From the NCBI RefSeq assembly GCF_001425025.1, contig NZ_LMDE01000001.1, positions 836,376 to 900,375 on the forward strand: a stretch of 64,000 nt of DNA, read 5' to 3'. This DNA comes from Nocardioides sp. Root122. Lineage in GTDB: Bacteria > Actinomycetota > Actinomycetes > Propionibacteriales > Nocardioidaceae. This document shows, piece after piece, positions 17,593 to 25,546 of the stretch. The position numbers were made by a program, and so were the translations under genes. Each line of letters begins with the position of its first letter. The first letter of the stretch is position 1. Below the pieces are notes generated by a model that had not been told where the DNA came from, did no database searches, and saw only the letters and a program-made list of their open reading frames with translations.

Positions 17593-18556
17593 GGGCACCT
17601 CCCTCGAGGAACACGTCCTCCAGGTGGCCGTGGTCGGGCTCGAGCCGCATCAGCCCCAGCCCGAGCTCGGCGGTCACGTCGCGGATCACGTCGTGGACCG
17701 CGCCGGCCTCGGCCAGCTCGGGCGGCGGCGGGTCGACGGCGACCATCGACCCCCGGGGACGGCAGGTGAGCCCACGCTGGGCGAGGGCCTCGCCGAGACG
17801 GTCGCGCTCGGTCTCGGTGCCGACCACCTCGACGAGCAGGTTGCCGGTCCGGCGGAGGAAGTCGGTGGTGGCGCTGGACCGCAGCAGGCGGCCGCCGTCG
17901 AGGACGATGACGTGGTTGCTGACCTGCTCGAGCTCACCGAGGAGGTGGGAGGTGACCAGCACGGCGATGCCGAAGTCGCTGCCGATGCGCTGCACGAGGC
18001 GCAGCATGTCGGTGCGGGCCGCCGGGTCGAGGCCGTTGGTGGGCTCGTCGAGGAAGACCAGGTGGGGGTCGTGGACGAGTGCCTGTGCGAGCTTGGCCCG
18101 CTGCTTCATGCCGGTCGAGTAGCCGCCCATCGGCCGGTAGCGCTCCTCGTCGAGCCCGACGTGCCGCAGCACGTCGGCCGCGCGCTCACGCGCCGGTGCG
18201 GCGCCGAGGCCGGACATCCGGGCCATGTGCACCACGAAGTCACTGGCGCTCACGTCGGGCGGGAGGCAGTCGTGCTCGGGCATGTAGCCCACCAGCCGCC
18301 GGATCTCCTGGCTCGCGTGCTCGATGTCGTGGCCCAGCACGCTGGCGCTCCCGCTCGTCGGCTCGAGGAGCCCGAGCAGGATCTTGATGAGCGTCGACTT
18401 GCCAGCGCCGTTGGCGCCGACGAGGCCGGTCACCCCGGGGCCCACGTCGACGGTCAGGTCGGTGAGCGCGTGCACCGAGCCGTAGTGCTTGGTGAGGCCC
18501 GCGGTCGTGATGACCGACTGGTTGGTGGGCAGCAGCCCGGTGAGTTCCCCCGTCAC
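17585..18556 (-). CDS. ABC transporter ATP-binding protein
   Basis: This 323-aa ATPase has Walker A LVGANGAGKST, signature YSTGMKQRAKLAQAL and Walker B LVFLDEPTNGLDP. It is the first gene of the exporter operon. The GTG at 18556 is preferred over the GTG at 18565 because TAGCGT ends exactly 7 nt before it. The LVGYMPEHDCLPPDVSASDF region resembles ATPases of multidrug or antibiotic exporters, but the cargo is unknown. Confidence 0.92.
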   Translation of the reverse strand: MTGELTGLLPTNQSVITTAGLTKHYGSVHALTDLTVDVGPGVTGLVGANGAGKSTLIKILLGLLEPTSGSASVLGHDIEHASQEIRRLVGYMPEHDCLPPDVSASDFVVHMARMSGLGAAPARERAADVLRHVGLDEERYRPMGGYSTGMKQRAKLAQALVHDPHLVFLDEPTNGLDPAARTDMLRLVQRIGSDFGIAVLVTSHLLGELEQVSNHVIVLDGGRLLRSSATTDFLRRTGNLLVEVVGTETERDRLGEALAQRGLTCRPRGSMVAVDPPPPELAEAGAVHDVIRDVTAELGLGLMRLEPDHGHLEDVFLEGGAHV

Positions 18557-18563
18557 GCCCGCC

Positions 18564-18569
18564 ACGCTA
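18564..18569 (-). promoter_or_regulatory. -10 box TAGCGT for the leaderless ABC exporter operon
   Basis: On the minus strand TAGCGT is followed by seven bases and GTG at 18556. This decides between the two possible GTG starts. Confidence 0.6.
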
Positions 18570-18662
18570 GCGGCCGGCGACGTCGTACGGCATCAGGGAT
18601 CGCCCGGATCGGCGTGAAGGTCTGGTGAAGATACGTCCCGCCCGTGACGCTGCGGACGTGCT

Positions 18663-18692
18663 GCGATCCGGTCGCCCCGCCGACCGGATCGC
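18663..18692. other. 12-bp perfect stem-loop between the ABC operon and the tRNA
   Basis: GCGATCCGGTCG pairs perfectly with CGACCGGATCGC across a 6-nt loop. It lies upstream of both the ABC operon (-) and the tRNA (+), so it may be an operator or an insulating hairpin. Confidence 0.55.
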
Positions 18693-18713
18693 CACACGTC
18701 CCGTGCTTTCTCC

Positions 18714-18719
18714 TAGGCT
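18714..18719 (+). promoter_or_regulatory. -10 box TAGGCT for the tRNA gene
   Basis: TAGGCT ends 10 nt before the first base of the tRNA. No convincing -35 is visible. Confidence 0.5.
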
Positions 18720-18729
18720 TGGGCACCTA

Positions 18730-18811
18730 TCCCCGGTTGGTCTGCCGGCAGGGCCCGCCTGACTTTGAATCAGGACTAGCGACGTAGGTTCGACTCCTAC
18801 CCGGGGAGCCA
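18730..18811 (+). tRNA. tRNA-Gln (anticodon UUG), CCA encoded
   Basis: The acceptor stem TCCCCGG/CCGGGGA is perfect. The D stem is GGTC/GGCC with a loop containing GG, the anticodon stem is CCTGA/TCAGG with loop CTTTGAA (anticodon TTG), and the T arm is GTAGG-TTCGACT-CCTAC. The discriminator is G and CCA is encoded. Two features are odd: the variable loop is 9 nt (ACTAGCGAC), and two bases rather than one lie between the D and anticodon stems. The assignment to Gln rests on the anticodon. Confidence 0.85.
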
Positions 18812-18821
18812 CGCACAGGAC

Positions 18822-18862
18822 CGTGGAGCCCCGGTGCCACCGGGTGGCTCCAGGGCTCCACG
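18822..18862 (+). terminator. Hairpin after the tRNA
   Basis: CGTGGAGCC and GGCTCCACG pair over 9 bp, with a smaller GGTGCCACC palindrome in the loop. It lies between the tRNA and the end of the convergent adhP gene and could stop transcription from either side. Confidence 0.6.
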
Positions 18863-18877
18863 ATGACGGGGCCGGCG

Positions 18878-19885
18878 CTACATCTCGAAGACGAGGCGGG
18901 CCGGCACCTCGCCGGCGAGGACCTCCTCGAAGCACGCGTTGACGTCCTCCAGCCTGCGGGTCTCGGTGACGACGCGGGTCAGGCCGCGCGCGTGGAGGTC
19001 GAAGCACTCGGCCAGGTCGTTGCGGGTGCCGACCAGGGAGCCGATGACCGAGATGCCCTTGAGCACGGTCTCGAAGACCGGGAGCTCGAGCCGGTCGTCC
19101 GCGGGCAGTCCGACGAGCACGAGCCGGCCGTTGGGGTTGAGGGCGGCGTGCGCGGCGCGCATCGCAGCCGGCGACGGCACGGTCACGAGGGCGACGTCGA
19201 CGCCGCCGAGCGCGGCGAGCTCGGCCTGCTGGTCGCCGCGTGCGTCGACCACGTGGTCGGCGCCGAGGTCCTTGGCCAGCTGGAGCTTCTCGTCGTGCAC
19301 GTCGACCGCGACGGTGCGCGAGCCGAACACGCGGGCGTACTGCAGTCCCAGGTGCCCCAGGCCCCCGATGCCGACCACCATCGCGGTCTCACCGGGCTGC
19401 GGCCGGGCCACCTTCAGCCCCTTGTACGTCGTCACGCCCGCGCAGGTGAGCGGCGCGGCGTCGCGCGAGGTCACCGCGTCGGGCACCGGCACGACGTGGC
19501 TGGCGTAGGCGACGGCGTGCTCGGCGTAGCTGCCGTCCATCGTGTAGCCCATGTAGGACGGGCTGGTGCAGTAGGTCTCCCAGCCGGCGACGCAGTAGCG
19601 GCAGTGGCCGCAGGCGTGGCCCAGCCAGGGCAGCGCGACGCGCTGACCGATCACGACGGGGAGGTCGCCCTCGCCGACCACCTCGACGGTCCCGACGCCC
19701 TCGTGGCCGGGGATGAGCAGGTCCTTGGGCTTGACCGGCCACTCCCCGCGGGCGGCGTGGATGTCGGTGTGGCACAACCCGCAGGTCTCGATCCGCACGA
19801 GCACCTGGCCGGGGCCGGGCTCGGGGACCGGGACGTCGCGGATCTCCAGCGGTGCGCCGAGCGTGGGGACGACTGCTGCCTTCAT
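18878..19885 (-). CDS. adhP: Zinc-dependent alcohol dehydrogenase (AdhP-like)
   Basis: This 335-aa medium-chain dehydrogenase oxidises alcohols or reduces aldehydes with NAD(H). The catalytic zinc ligands are Cys38 and His61 with Glu62 in PGHEGVG, plus a later Cys. The structural zinc ligands are Cys92, 95, 98 and 106. The cofactor fold carries VVGIGGLGHLGLQYA. It overlaps the upstream DUF4389 gene by ATGA, so the two are co-translated. A DevR/OsdR-like box upstream of that operon suggests induction under low oxygen or dormancy, which suits a fermentative dehydrogenase; that is inference. Confidence 0.92.
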   Translation of the reverse strand: MKAAVVPTLGAPLEIRDVPVPEPGPGQVLVRIETCGLCHTDIHAARGEWPVKPKDLLIPGHEGVGTVEVVGEGDLPVVIGQRVALPWLGHACGHCRYCVAGWETYCTSPSYMGYTMDGSYAEHAVAYASHVVPVPDAVTSRDAAPLTCAGVTTYKGLKVARPQPGETAMVVGIGGLGHLGLQYARVFGSRTVAVDVHDEKLQLAKDLGADHVVDARGDQQAELAALGGVDVALVTVPSPAAMRAAHAALNPNGRLVLVGLPADDRLELPVFETVLKGISVIGSLVGTRNDLAECFDLHARGLTRVVTETRRLEDVNACFEEVLAGEVPARLVFEM

Positions 19886-21345
19886 CGTTCTCTCCTAGCA
19901 ACTGTGCGGACGGGTACGGCGATCAGCAGGGCCCCGGCGAGCAGCAACAGCCCGGCGAGGACGAAGAGGACGGCGACGACGGCGTCGAGGACGGGGAGCT
20001 GGGCCCCCGTGGCGACGTCGGCGGAGACGCCTCGGGCGCCGTCGGTGCGCATCAGCACGAAGGTCCAGCTGCCGTCCTGCGGCTCCCAGTCGAGGGTCGC
20101 GCCCGTGCCAGTGGCGCTGGCCACCCAGAACGTCTGGTCCTGGGGCGCCGACCGGGGCGCTCGGCCTGACGTCTCCTCCAGCACGGCCTTGCCGTCCCGG
20201 ATCTCGCGGAAGACGTCACGCCCGACGCCGTCGAGGTAGGCGGACACGTCCGCCGAGCGCGCAACGCCGATGAAGAGGGGCGTCGCGGAATCGCTCTCCG
20301 CCGTGACCCGGACGTCGCCCAGGACCCGGTCGGGGACCCAGTCGGGTGCCCCTTCGGTGGTGATCCGTGCGTCCTCGGAGGTGATGGCCCACGCGCCGCC
20401 GTCCATGCCGATGGCGGGACTCATCACGAACCCGTCGTCGCGGTCGGTCGCACCGACCAGCGCGAGGGTCCCACCGGCCCCGGCGAGGCCGAGGCCGGCG
20501 AGCACCAGGACCGATCCGGCGACGACGGAGACGATGCGCCCGGTGGTCCAGCCCCGGGGGCCGGCGTGCGGGGCAGCGACGGGCGCGGGCGGGCTGTCCA
20601 AGCCGTCCGGACTGTCCGGACTGTCCGGACTGTCCGGGCGGCGGGAGGCCGTGGCGCTCTCGTGGCCGCCCATGTCGAGGCGGAACGGCGGGTACTCGTC
20701 AGTCATCAGTGCGACGTAGCCGGCGACGCGCAGCACCCACCGGTTGAGGCCGAGGACGAGGTCGAAGACCTGCTGCGGGTAGCGACCGGTGAACAGCAGG
20801 ACGACGGCGGCGACCAGCACGAGGACGCCGATGAGGCTGATGCTGATCCAGCTCTCGTCGTCCGCGCCGCTCACGCCGTACGCCACGCCGCCGGCGAAGA
20901 GCGCGACGATCAGGTAGTGCGGGATCGCCAGCAGCCACCACTTCACCAGCACCAGCCCGCGCGACAGGTGCTCGGGGTGGTCGACACTGAGGTGGGCGGG
21001 GTAGTCCGGCACCTCGGCGAGCGTGAACGGCGGGTAGCGGTCGGTGCCGAGCACGCCGTAGGAGTAGTAGGAGACGCGCCAGCTCCAGCGCATGACGCCG
21101 ACGTTGAAGTCGAAGATCGGCCGCGGGTAGCGGCCAGTGAACAGGATGGCGAAGAACGCCACCACGCTCAGCACCGCGAAGGCGACCCACAAGAAGGCCA
21201 GCACGACGTAGTGCGGGATGGCGAGGAACCACTTGACGATCCACAGGCCCCGGCTCAGGCCGGGGTCGAGGTCGGCGTCGACGTGCACCGGGTAGCTCGG
21301 GGGAGCGGCCGGGGGGACGGGTGAGGCGGTGGTCGAGGTGGTCAT
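19882..21345 (-). CDS. DUF4389 integral membrane protein
   Basis: This 487-aa membrane protein has two DUF4389 units in tandem (about residues 20-115 and 118-230). Each carries SRGLxxVKWxLAIPHY, a hydrophobic hairpin and the FTGRYP..(I/V)FD motif. A linker with repeated PDSPDSPD units follows, then one more membrane segment, an extracellular domain and a C-terminal membrane segment. Function is unknown. The gene starts at ATG 21345 and is translationally coupled to adhP. The repeated SPD unit is also visible in the DNA at about 20595-20640. Confidence 0.88.
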   Translation of the reverse strand: MTTSTTASPVPPAAPPSYPVHVDADLDPGLSRGLWIVKWFLAIPHYVVLAFLWVAFAVLSVVAFFAILFTGRYPRPIFDFNVGVMRWSWRVSYYSYGVLGTDRYPPFTLAEVPDYPAHLSVDHPEHLSRGLVLVKWWLLAIPHYLIVALFAGGVAYGVSGADDESWISISLIGVLVLVAAVVLLFTGRYPQQVFDLVLGLNRWVLRVAGYVALMTDEYPPFRLDMGGHESATASRRPDSPDSPDSPDGLDSPPAPVAAPHAGPRGWTTGRIVSVVAGSVLVLAGLGLAGAGGTLALVGATDRDDGFVMSPAIGMDGGAWAITSEDARITTEGAPDWVPDRVLGDVRVTAESDSATPLFIGVARSADVSAYLDGVGRDVFREIRDGKAVLEETSGRAPRSAPQDQTFWVASATGTGATLDWEPQDGSWTFVLMRTDGARGVSADVATGAQLPVLDAVVAVLFVLAGLLLLAGALLIAVPVRTVARRER

Positions 21346-21475
21346 CAGTGAGCCCTTCGGTCGACGGCTCCCGGACGGTGCGTGACGCGACCGGGAGCCG
21401 CTCGTTCCCCTCGATCGTTGCGCTGCCGCGAGGCACCGGGCAGGGCCGAACGGCACGACTTCCCGGGGAGGTGGT

Positions 21476-21490
21476 GGGACCTAGGACCCT
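21476..21490. promoter_or_regulatory. DevR/OsdR-like box GGGACCTAGGACCCT
   Basis: This imperfect palindrome sits between the DUF4389-adhP operon (-) and the 21547 operon (+). A second site of the form GGGACGTTGGGCCCT lies on the minus strand at 25491-25505. Both fit GGGACSTWGGRCCCT and resemble dormancy-regulator sites of Actinobacteria. Confidence 0.5.
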
Positions 21491-21494
21491 GTCG

Positions 21495-21510
21495 TCCCCC
21501 ACGTGGGGGA
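21495..21510. promoter_or_regulatory. 16-bp perfect palindrome TCCCCCACGTGGGGGA
   Basis: A perfect inverted repeat lies 4 bp after the DevR-like box and 36 bp before the 21547 start. Its position suggests a second operator in the same divergent control region. The binding protein is unknown. Confidence 0.5.
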
Positions 21511-21546
21511 GCGAGACTCGGGGCATCCACAAGGAGGAGGACCCGC

Positions 21547-21831
21547 ATGGCCCACGCCCCCGCACCGCCCCCGCCCGACACGGTCCGGCTGGTCGTCGAC
21601 GACGTGGCCGGCCTCGCGGACCTGGTCCGGGAGGCGGCGCTGCGCGCCCTCGGCTCCGACCGGGCCCTCGAGCTCGTCGAATCGGCCGTGCCAACGTGCG
21701 ACCACGCGGCGCGGGCCCGCGCGATCCGGCGCATGGACGAGGCGCTGGACGTCGCCCGCCGTGCCGCTCCGGGGGTCCAGGTCCGGGTGGGTGCCCCGAT
21801 CGAGCTGCCCTCACCCAGGCACCCGTCGTGA
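21547..21831 (+). CDS. Small hypothetical protein
   Basis: This 94-aa soluble protein has a Pro-rich N-terminus and a helical middle (VRLVVDDVAGLADLVREAAL, then RARAIRRMDEALDVARRAAP). An excellent ribosome site (AAGGAGGAGG at 21531-21540) precedes the ATG. It overlaps the following glycosyltransferase gene by GTGA, so the two are made together and may be partners. I recognise no family. Confidence 0.8.
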   Translation: MAHAPAPPPPDTVRLVVDDVAGLADLVREAALRALGSDRALELVESAVPTCDHAARARAIRRMDEALDVARRAAPGVQVRVGAPIELPSPRHPS

Positions 21832-23180
21832 CGGGGGTCGAGGAGGTCGCGGTCGCCCCGATCGCGCTGCAGCGGCTGGAGCCCCTGCTGACCCCCGAGC
21901 GCGTCGAACGCCTCGAGACGTACGTCGCCGTGGCCCGCCGGCTGCTCGAGGGCCGCACCGTCTGGAACCTCAACTCGACCGCGCGTGGCGGCGGGGTCGC
22001 GGAGATGCTGCACACGCTCGTGGCCTACGCGGCCGGCACCGGCGTCGACATCCGCTGGCTGGTCGTCGGCGGTGACCCCGACTTCTTCGCCGTGACCAAG
22101 CGCCTGCACAACCGGCTGCACGGCGTCCCCGGCGACGCGGGAGCGCTCGACGCGGCCGCGCGGGCGACGTACGACGCCACGCTGGCGCGGCACCGTGGCC
22201 AGGTCCTCGAGCACGTCCGGCCCGGCGACGTGGTCCTGCTGCACGACCCGCAGACGGCCGGGCTCGCCCAGGCCCTGCGGGACCGTGGTGCCTTCGTGGT
22301 CTGGCGCTGCCACGTGGGGCTCGACGACCACAACGCGTGGACGCGGGAGGCGTGGGGGTTCCTGCGCGAGCTGGTCGAGCCCGCGCAGGCCTGCATCTTC
22401 TCGCGGGAGTCGTTCGCCCCGGACTGGGTCGACCGGCGGTGGCTGCGCGTGATCCCGCCGTCGCTCGACCCGTTCAGCCCCAAGAACATCGACCTGGACG
22501 CGGCCGAGGTCGACCGCTTGGTCCACCGTGAGGGACTCGTGGTCGAGGGGTCGCCGCTGCCGAGGGACGGCCGCGTCGTGCTGCAGGTGAGCCGGTGGGA
22601 CCGGCTCAAGGACATGGCGGGCGTGCTCGACGCCTTCGCCGGGCACCTCGACGAGCTGCCGCCCGACGTCCACCTGGTGCTGGCCGGTCCGGAGGCGACG
22701 GGCGTGGCCGACGACCCCGAGGCGGCCGAGGTGCTGGCGGAGTGTCGTGCGCTCTGGCGCGCGCTCCCCACCCGGGCCCGCGACCGCAGCCACCTGGTGT
22801 CGGTGCCGATGGACGACCTCGACGACAACGCCCGGACCGTCAACGCGCTGCAGCGCTGGGCGACGGTCGTGGTGCAGAAGAGCCTGGCGGAGGGGTTCGG
22901 GCTGACCGTGACGGAGCCGATGTGGAAGGGCAGGCCCGTCGTCGCGTCCGCCGTCGGCGGCATCCTCGACCAGGTCGAGGACGGCGTCAGCGGCCTGCTG
23001 CTGCGCGACCCGCGCGACGGCGCCGAGCTGGCAGGCGCACTGTCGTCCCTCCTCGCCGACGCCGGGCGGCGCGAGGAGATGGGACGCGCGGCGCACGAGC
23101 GGGTGCGCGACCACTACCTCGCGGACCGCCACCTGATCCAGTACGTCGAGCTGTTCGCGCAGCTGATGGGCGAGGTGTAG
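21828..23180 (+). CDS. Trehalose-synthase-type (TreT-like) glycosyltransferase, GT4
   Basis: This 450-aa protein resembles trehalose glycosyltransferring synthase, which joins a nucleotide-activated glucose to glucose. Signatures are VWNLNSTARGGGVAEMLHTL at the N-terminal acceptor side, VQKSLAEGFGLTVTEPMWKG and VASAVGGILDQVEDGVSG at the donor side. Trehalose is a stress protectant, which fits the dormancy-like context. Relatives may use other acceptors, so the product is not certain. The start is GTG at 21828. Its stop directly abuts the stop of the convergent SulP gene with no spacer. Confidence 0.85.
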   Translation: MTGVEEVAVAPIALQRLEPLLTPERVERLETYVAVARRLLEGRTVWNLNSTARGGGVAEMLHTLVAYAAGTGVDIRWLVVGGDPDFFAVTKRLHNRLHGVPGDAGALDAAARATYDATLARHRGQVLEHVRPGDVVLLHDPQTAGLAQALRDRGAFVVWRCHVGLDDHNAWTREAWGFLRELVEPAQACIFSRESFAPDWVDRRWLRVIPPSLDPFSPKNIDLDAAEVDRLVHREGLVVEGSPLPRDGRVVLQVSRWDRLKDMAGVLDAFAGHLDELPPDVHLVLAGPEATGVADDPEAAEVLAECRALWRALPTRARDRSHLVSVPMDDLDDNARTVNALQRWATVVVQKSLAEGFGLTVTEPMWKGRPVVASAVGGILDQVEDGVSGLLLRDPRDGAELAGALSSLLADAGRREEMGRAAHERVRDHYLADRHLIQYVELFAQLMGEV

Positions 23181-24866
23181 TCACTCCCGGCCGGTTGCGG
23201 CGCGGAACGCCTCCAGGGCGGTCGGCAGCGTCGGGAAGATGTGCTCCTCCCCGATGCGGTCGAGCACGCCGCTCGGCTGCAGCGCGTTGCGCGGGTCCTG
23301 CTTGAGCCGGGCCAGCGCCAGCACGATGCCCTTCGCGGCGAGCTCGGCGCGCAGGGTCTCGAGCGCGTCCGCGCCGGTGAGGTCGACCTCCCCGATGGTC
23401 TCGGCGTTGAGCAGCACCCACTCCGGGGCGTACGCCGCCACCGAGTCCCGCACCCGGGCGAGGAAGTTCTCGGCGTTGGCGAAGAACAGCGGGGCGTCGT
23501 AGCGGTAGACGAGCAGCCCGGGGACGGGAGCAGCGTCGTCGTAGTCGTCGACGTCGTGCATGCCTGCGACGTCGGGCACGAGGCCCTCGACCGCGTCGTG
23601 GGGGCGCGCCACCCGGCGGAACACGTCGACGAGGGAGAGGCTGACCGCGACCAGCACGCCCTCGAGGACCCCGAGGGCGAGCACGCCGAGCGCGGTGGCG
23701 AGCGCGATGACCAGCTCCGTACGCCGGTAGCGCGCGATCCGGACGAACTCCGCGACGTCCACCAGACGGAGGCCGGCGTAGACGACCACCGCGGCGAGGG
23801 CCCCGTCCGGGAACCGGGCGAGCACGGGGCGCAGCGCCACGACCAGGACCAGTGCGGCGGCCAGGGTGGACAGTCCCGCCCAGCGGGACCTTCCCCCGAC
23901 GGCGTCGACGATCGCCGTCCGGCTGCCCGAGCTGCTGACCGGGAACCCGTGCACCAGCCCTGCGGCGACGTTGGAGACCCCCAGCGCGAGGAGCTCGCGC
24001 TGCGCGTCGACGCGGTCACCCCGGCGGGCCGCGAAGGCGCGGGCATCGATCACGTTGTCGGTGAACCCGACCACCGCGATGGCGAGCGCGGTGGTCAGCA
24101 GTGCCCACGACCCCAACGACGACAGGGCGGGCAGGCCGACGTCCGGCAGTGCGAACGGCAGCGTGCCCACGACCGCCACCCCGTCCTCGGAGAGGCGGGC
24201 CACGGCCACGGCGAGGGTCGCGGCGAGCATGCCGAGCAGCGGCACAGGTCCGGTGGGCCACAGCCGGTCGCCGACCAGCAGCACGGCCAGGGTGCCGAGG
24301 CACACCGCGAGCGTGGGCCAGTGGATCGCCGACGGGTGCTGCGCCACCCACCACGCCTGCGTCAGCGGGTCGCCCTCGGGGGCGTCAGCAGCCGTCCCGC
24401 GCCCAGTCTGCGACAGCACCATCAGGCCCGCGATGCCGGCCATGTAGCCCACCAGCACGGGCTTGGAGAGCAGGTCGGCCAGGAACCCCAGGCCGCCGGC
24501 CCACGCGAGCAGGCACACGCCGCCGACCGCCAGGGCCAGCAGCGCCGCGGTGTCCTGCGCGGACTTCCCGGGCACCGTGATGGCGGCGAGCGCCGCGCCC
24601 GTCATCAGCGCCGTCGTCGACTCGGGACCCACGGAGAGCTGCGGGGACGACCCGAGCAGGAAGTAGACCGCGAGCGCGGCGAACGCCGCCCAGAGCCCGG
24701 CGGCGGGCGGCACCCGCGCCAGGCCGGCGTACGCCAGCACCTGCGGGACCAGGTACGCCGCGACGGTCACGCCCGCGACCACGTCCCGCCGGAGCGCGCG
24801 CGCCTCGGGCGGGCGCAGCGAGTCGAGCCACCTGGAGGAGGGAGTGGAGGAGGGTGAGGTCGTCAT
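23181..24866 (-). CDS. SulP-family anion transporter with STAS domain
   Basis: This 561-aa membrane protein has 10 to 12 hydrophobic segments (about residues 25-410) with the SulP signature near the first segments (AYLVPQVLAYAGLARVPPAAG). A cytosolic STAS domain (about 435-555) contains LLNAETIGEVDLTGADALET. Family members move sulfate, bicarbonate or dicarboxylates; substrate is not predictable. It overlaps the upstream hypothetical gene by ATGA. Transcription starts from a region with a DevR/OsdR-like box. Confidence 0.92.
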   Translation of the reverse strand: MTTSPSSTPSSRWLDSLRPPEARALRRDVVAGVTVAAYLVPQVLAYAGLARVPPAAGLWAAFAALAVYFLLGSSPQLSVGPESTTALMTGAALAAITVPGKSAQDTAALLALAVGGVCLLAWAGGLGFLADLLSKPVLVGYMAGIAGLMVLSQTGRGTAADAPEGDPLTQAWWVAQHPSAIHWPTLAVCLGTLAVLLVGDRLWPTGPVPLLGMLAATLAVAVARLSEDGVAVVGTLPFALPDVGLPALSSLGSWALLTTALAIAVVGFTDNVIDARAFAARRGDRVDAQRELLALGVSNVAAGLVHGFPVSSSGSRTAIVDAVGGRSRWAGLSTLAAALVLVVALRPVLARFPDGALAAVVVYAGLRLVDVAEFVRIARYRRTELVIALATALGVLALGVLEGVLVAVSLSLVDVFRRVARPHDAVEGLVPDVAGMHDVDDYDDAAPVPGLLVYRYDAPLFFANAENFLARVRDSVAAYAPEWVLLNAETIGEVDLTGADALETLRAELAAKGIVLALARLKQDPRNALQPSGVLDRIGEEHIFPTLPTALEAFRAATGRE

Positions 24867-25444
24867 CGCGACCCGGCCACGAGTCCGGCGTGCCAGCCCG
24901 GTGCCCGTCCGCCGGCGGGCGGCGCCACCCGGGCGAGGTCGTGGTCGCTGCGGACGAGGAGCCACGAGGTCAGCGAGTTGGAGTTCCACATGTCGCCGGT
25001 GCGCTGCTCGTCGAGCGCCCAGGTCGCCGTACGGAACTGGGGCGCCAGCTCGAGCACCCGCTGCGCGCGCCGGACGTCGGCGCTCATCCGGACCGGGCTG
25101 TCGACGGCCTCGTCGACGTCGGGGATCCGTCCGCCCTGCCAGCACCGGACCTCGTAGCGGAACAGCCGGGACCGCCCCAGCCAGCGCAGGCCTACCGGTC
25201 CCTCGGCGACCACGCCCCGATCGGGCTCGCGTGTGTTCCAGACCGGGGCCATCTCGATGGCCCAGCGGTCAGGGCCCAGGCGTACCTCGAGGGCGGAGTG
25301 GTAGAGGTCGCAGGCGCGGCGGTGCTCACGACGCGCGACGAAGGCCTCGAACACCCGGCCATTCAGCCGGACGCAGTGCCCGCCTGCGCCGAGCGGCAGC
25401 CAGTACAGGTCCACGCTGGCGCGCCGCGACGTGCTCTCGGTCAT
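24863..25444 (-). CDS. Hypothetical protein co-transcribed with SulP
   Basis: This 193-aa soluble protein of unknown family has no membrane segment and is rich in Arg and Trp. A recognisable stretch is YWLPLGAGGHCVRLNGRVFEAF followed by an ALEVRLGPDRWAIEMAPVW strand pattern, suggesting a beta-rich fold. A GGAGG ribosome site precedes the ATG at 25444. It is the first gene of the SulP operon. Confidence 0.82.
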   Translation of the reverse strand: MTESTSRRASVDLYWLPLGAGGHCVRLNGRVFEAFVARREHRRACDLYHSALEVRLGPDRWAIEMAPVWNTREPDRGVVAEGPVGLRWLGRSRLFRYEVRCWQGGRIPDVDEAVDSPVRMSADVRRAQRVLELAPQFRTATWALDEQRTGDMWNSNSLTSWLLVRSDHDLARVAPPAGGRAPGWHAGLVAGSR

Positions 25445-25490
25445 CGCACCTCCTCGGCGCCAGTCGACCGCGCGCGCACCGCGCCCCGCT

Positions 25491-25505
25491 AGGGCCCAAC
25501 GTCCC
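25491..25505 (-). promoter_or_regulatory. DevR/OsdR-like box GGGACGTTGGGCCCT
   Basis: It is read on the minus strand, 47 bp before the SulP operon start. It matches the box at 21476-21490 in both half-sites and spacing. Confidence 0.5.
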
Positions 25506-25546
25506 GCGCTTCCGCGGGGCGGAGGGACCGGTGACAGACTGCGGCC

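Noticed and set aside
18567..19007. A minus-strand ORF across the tRNA region
   Set aside because: It covers the tRNA and the end of adhP, has no ribosome site and no recognisable sequence.
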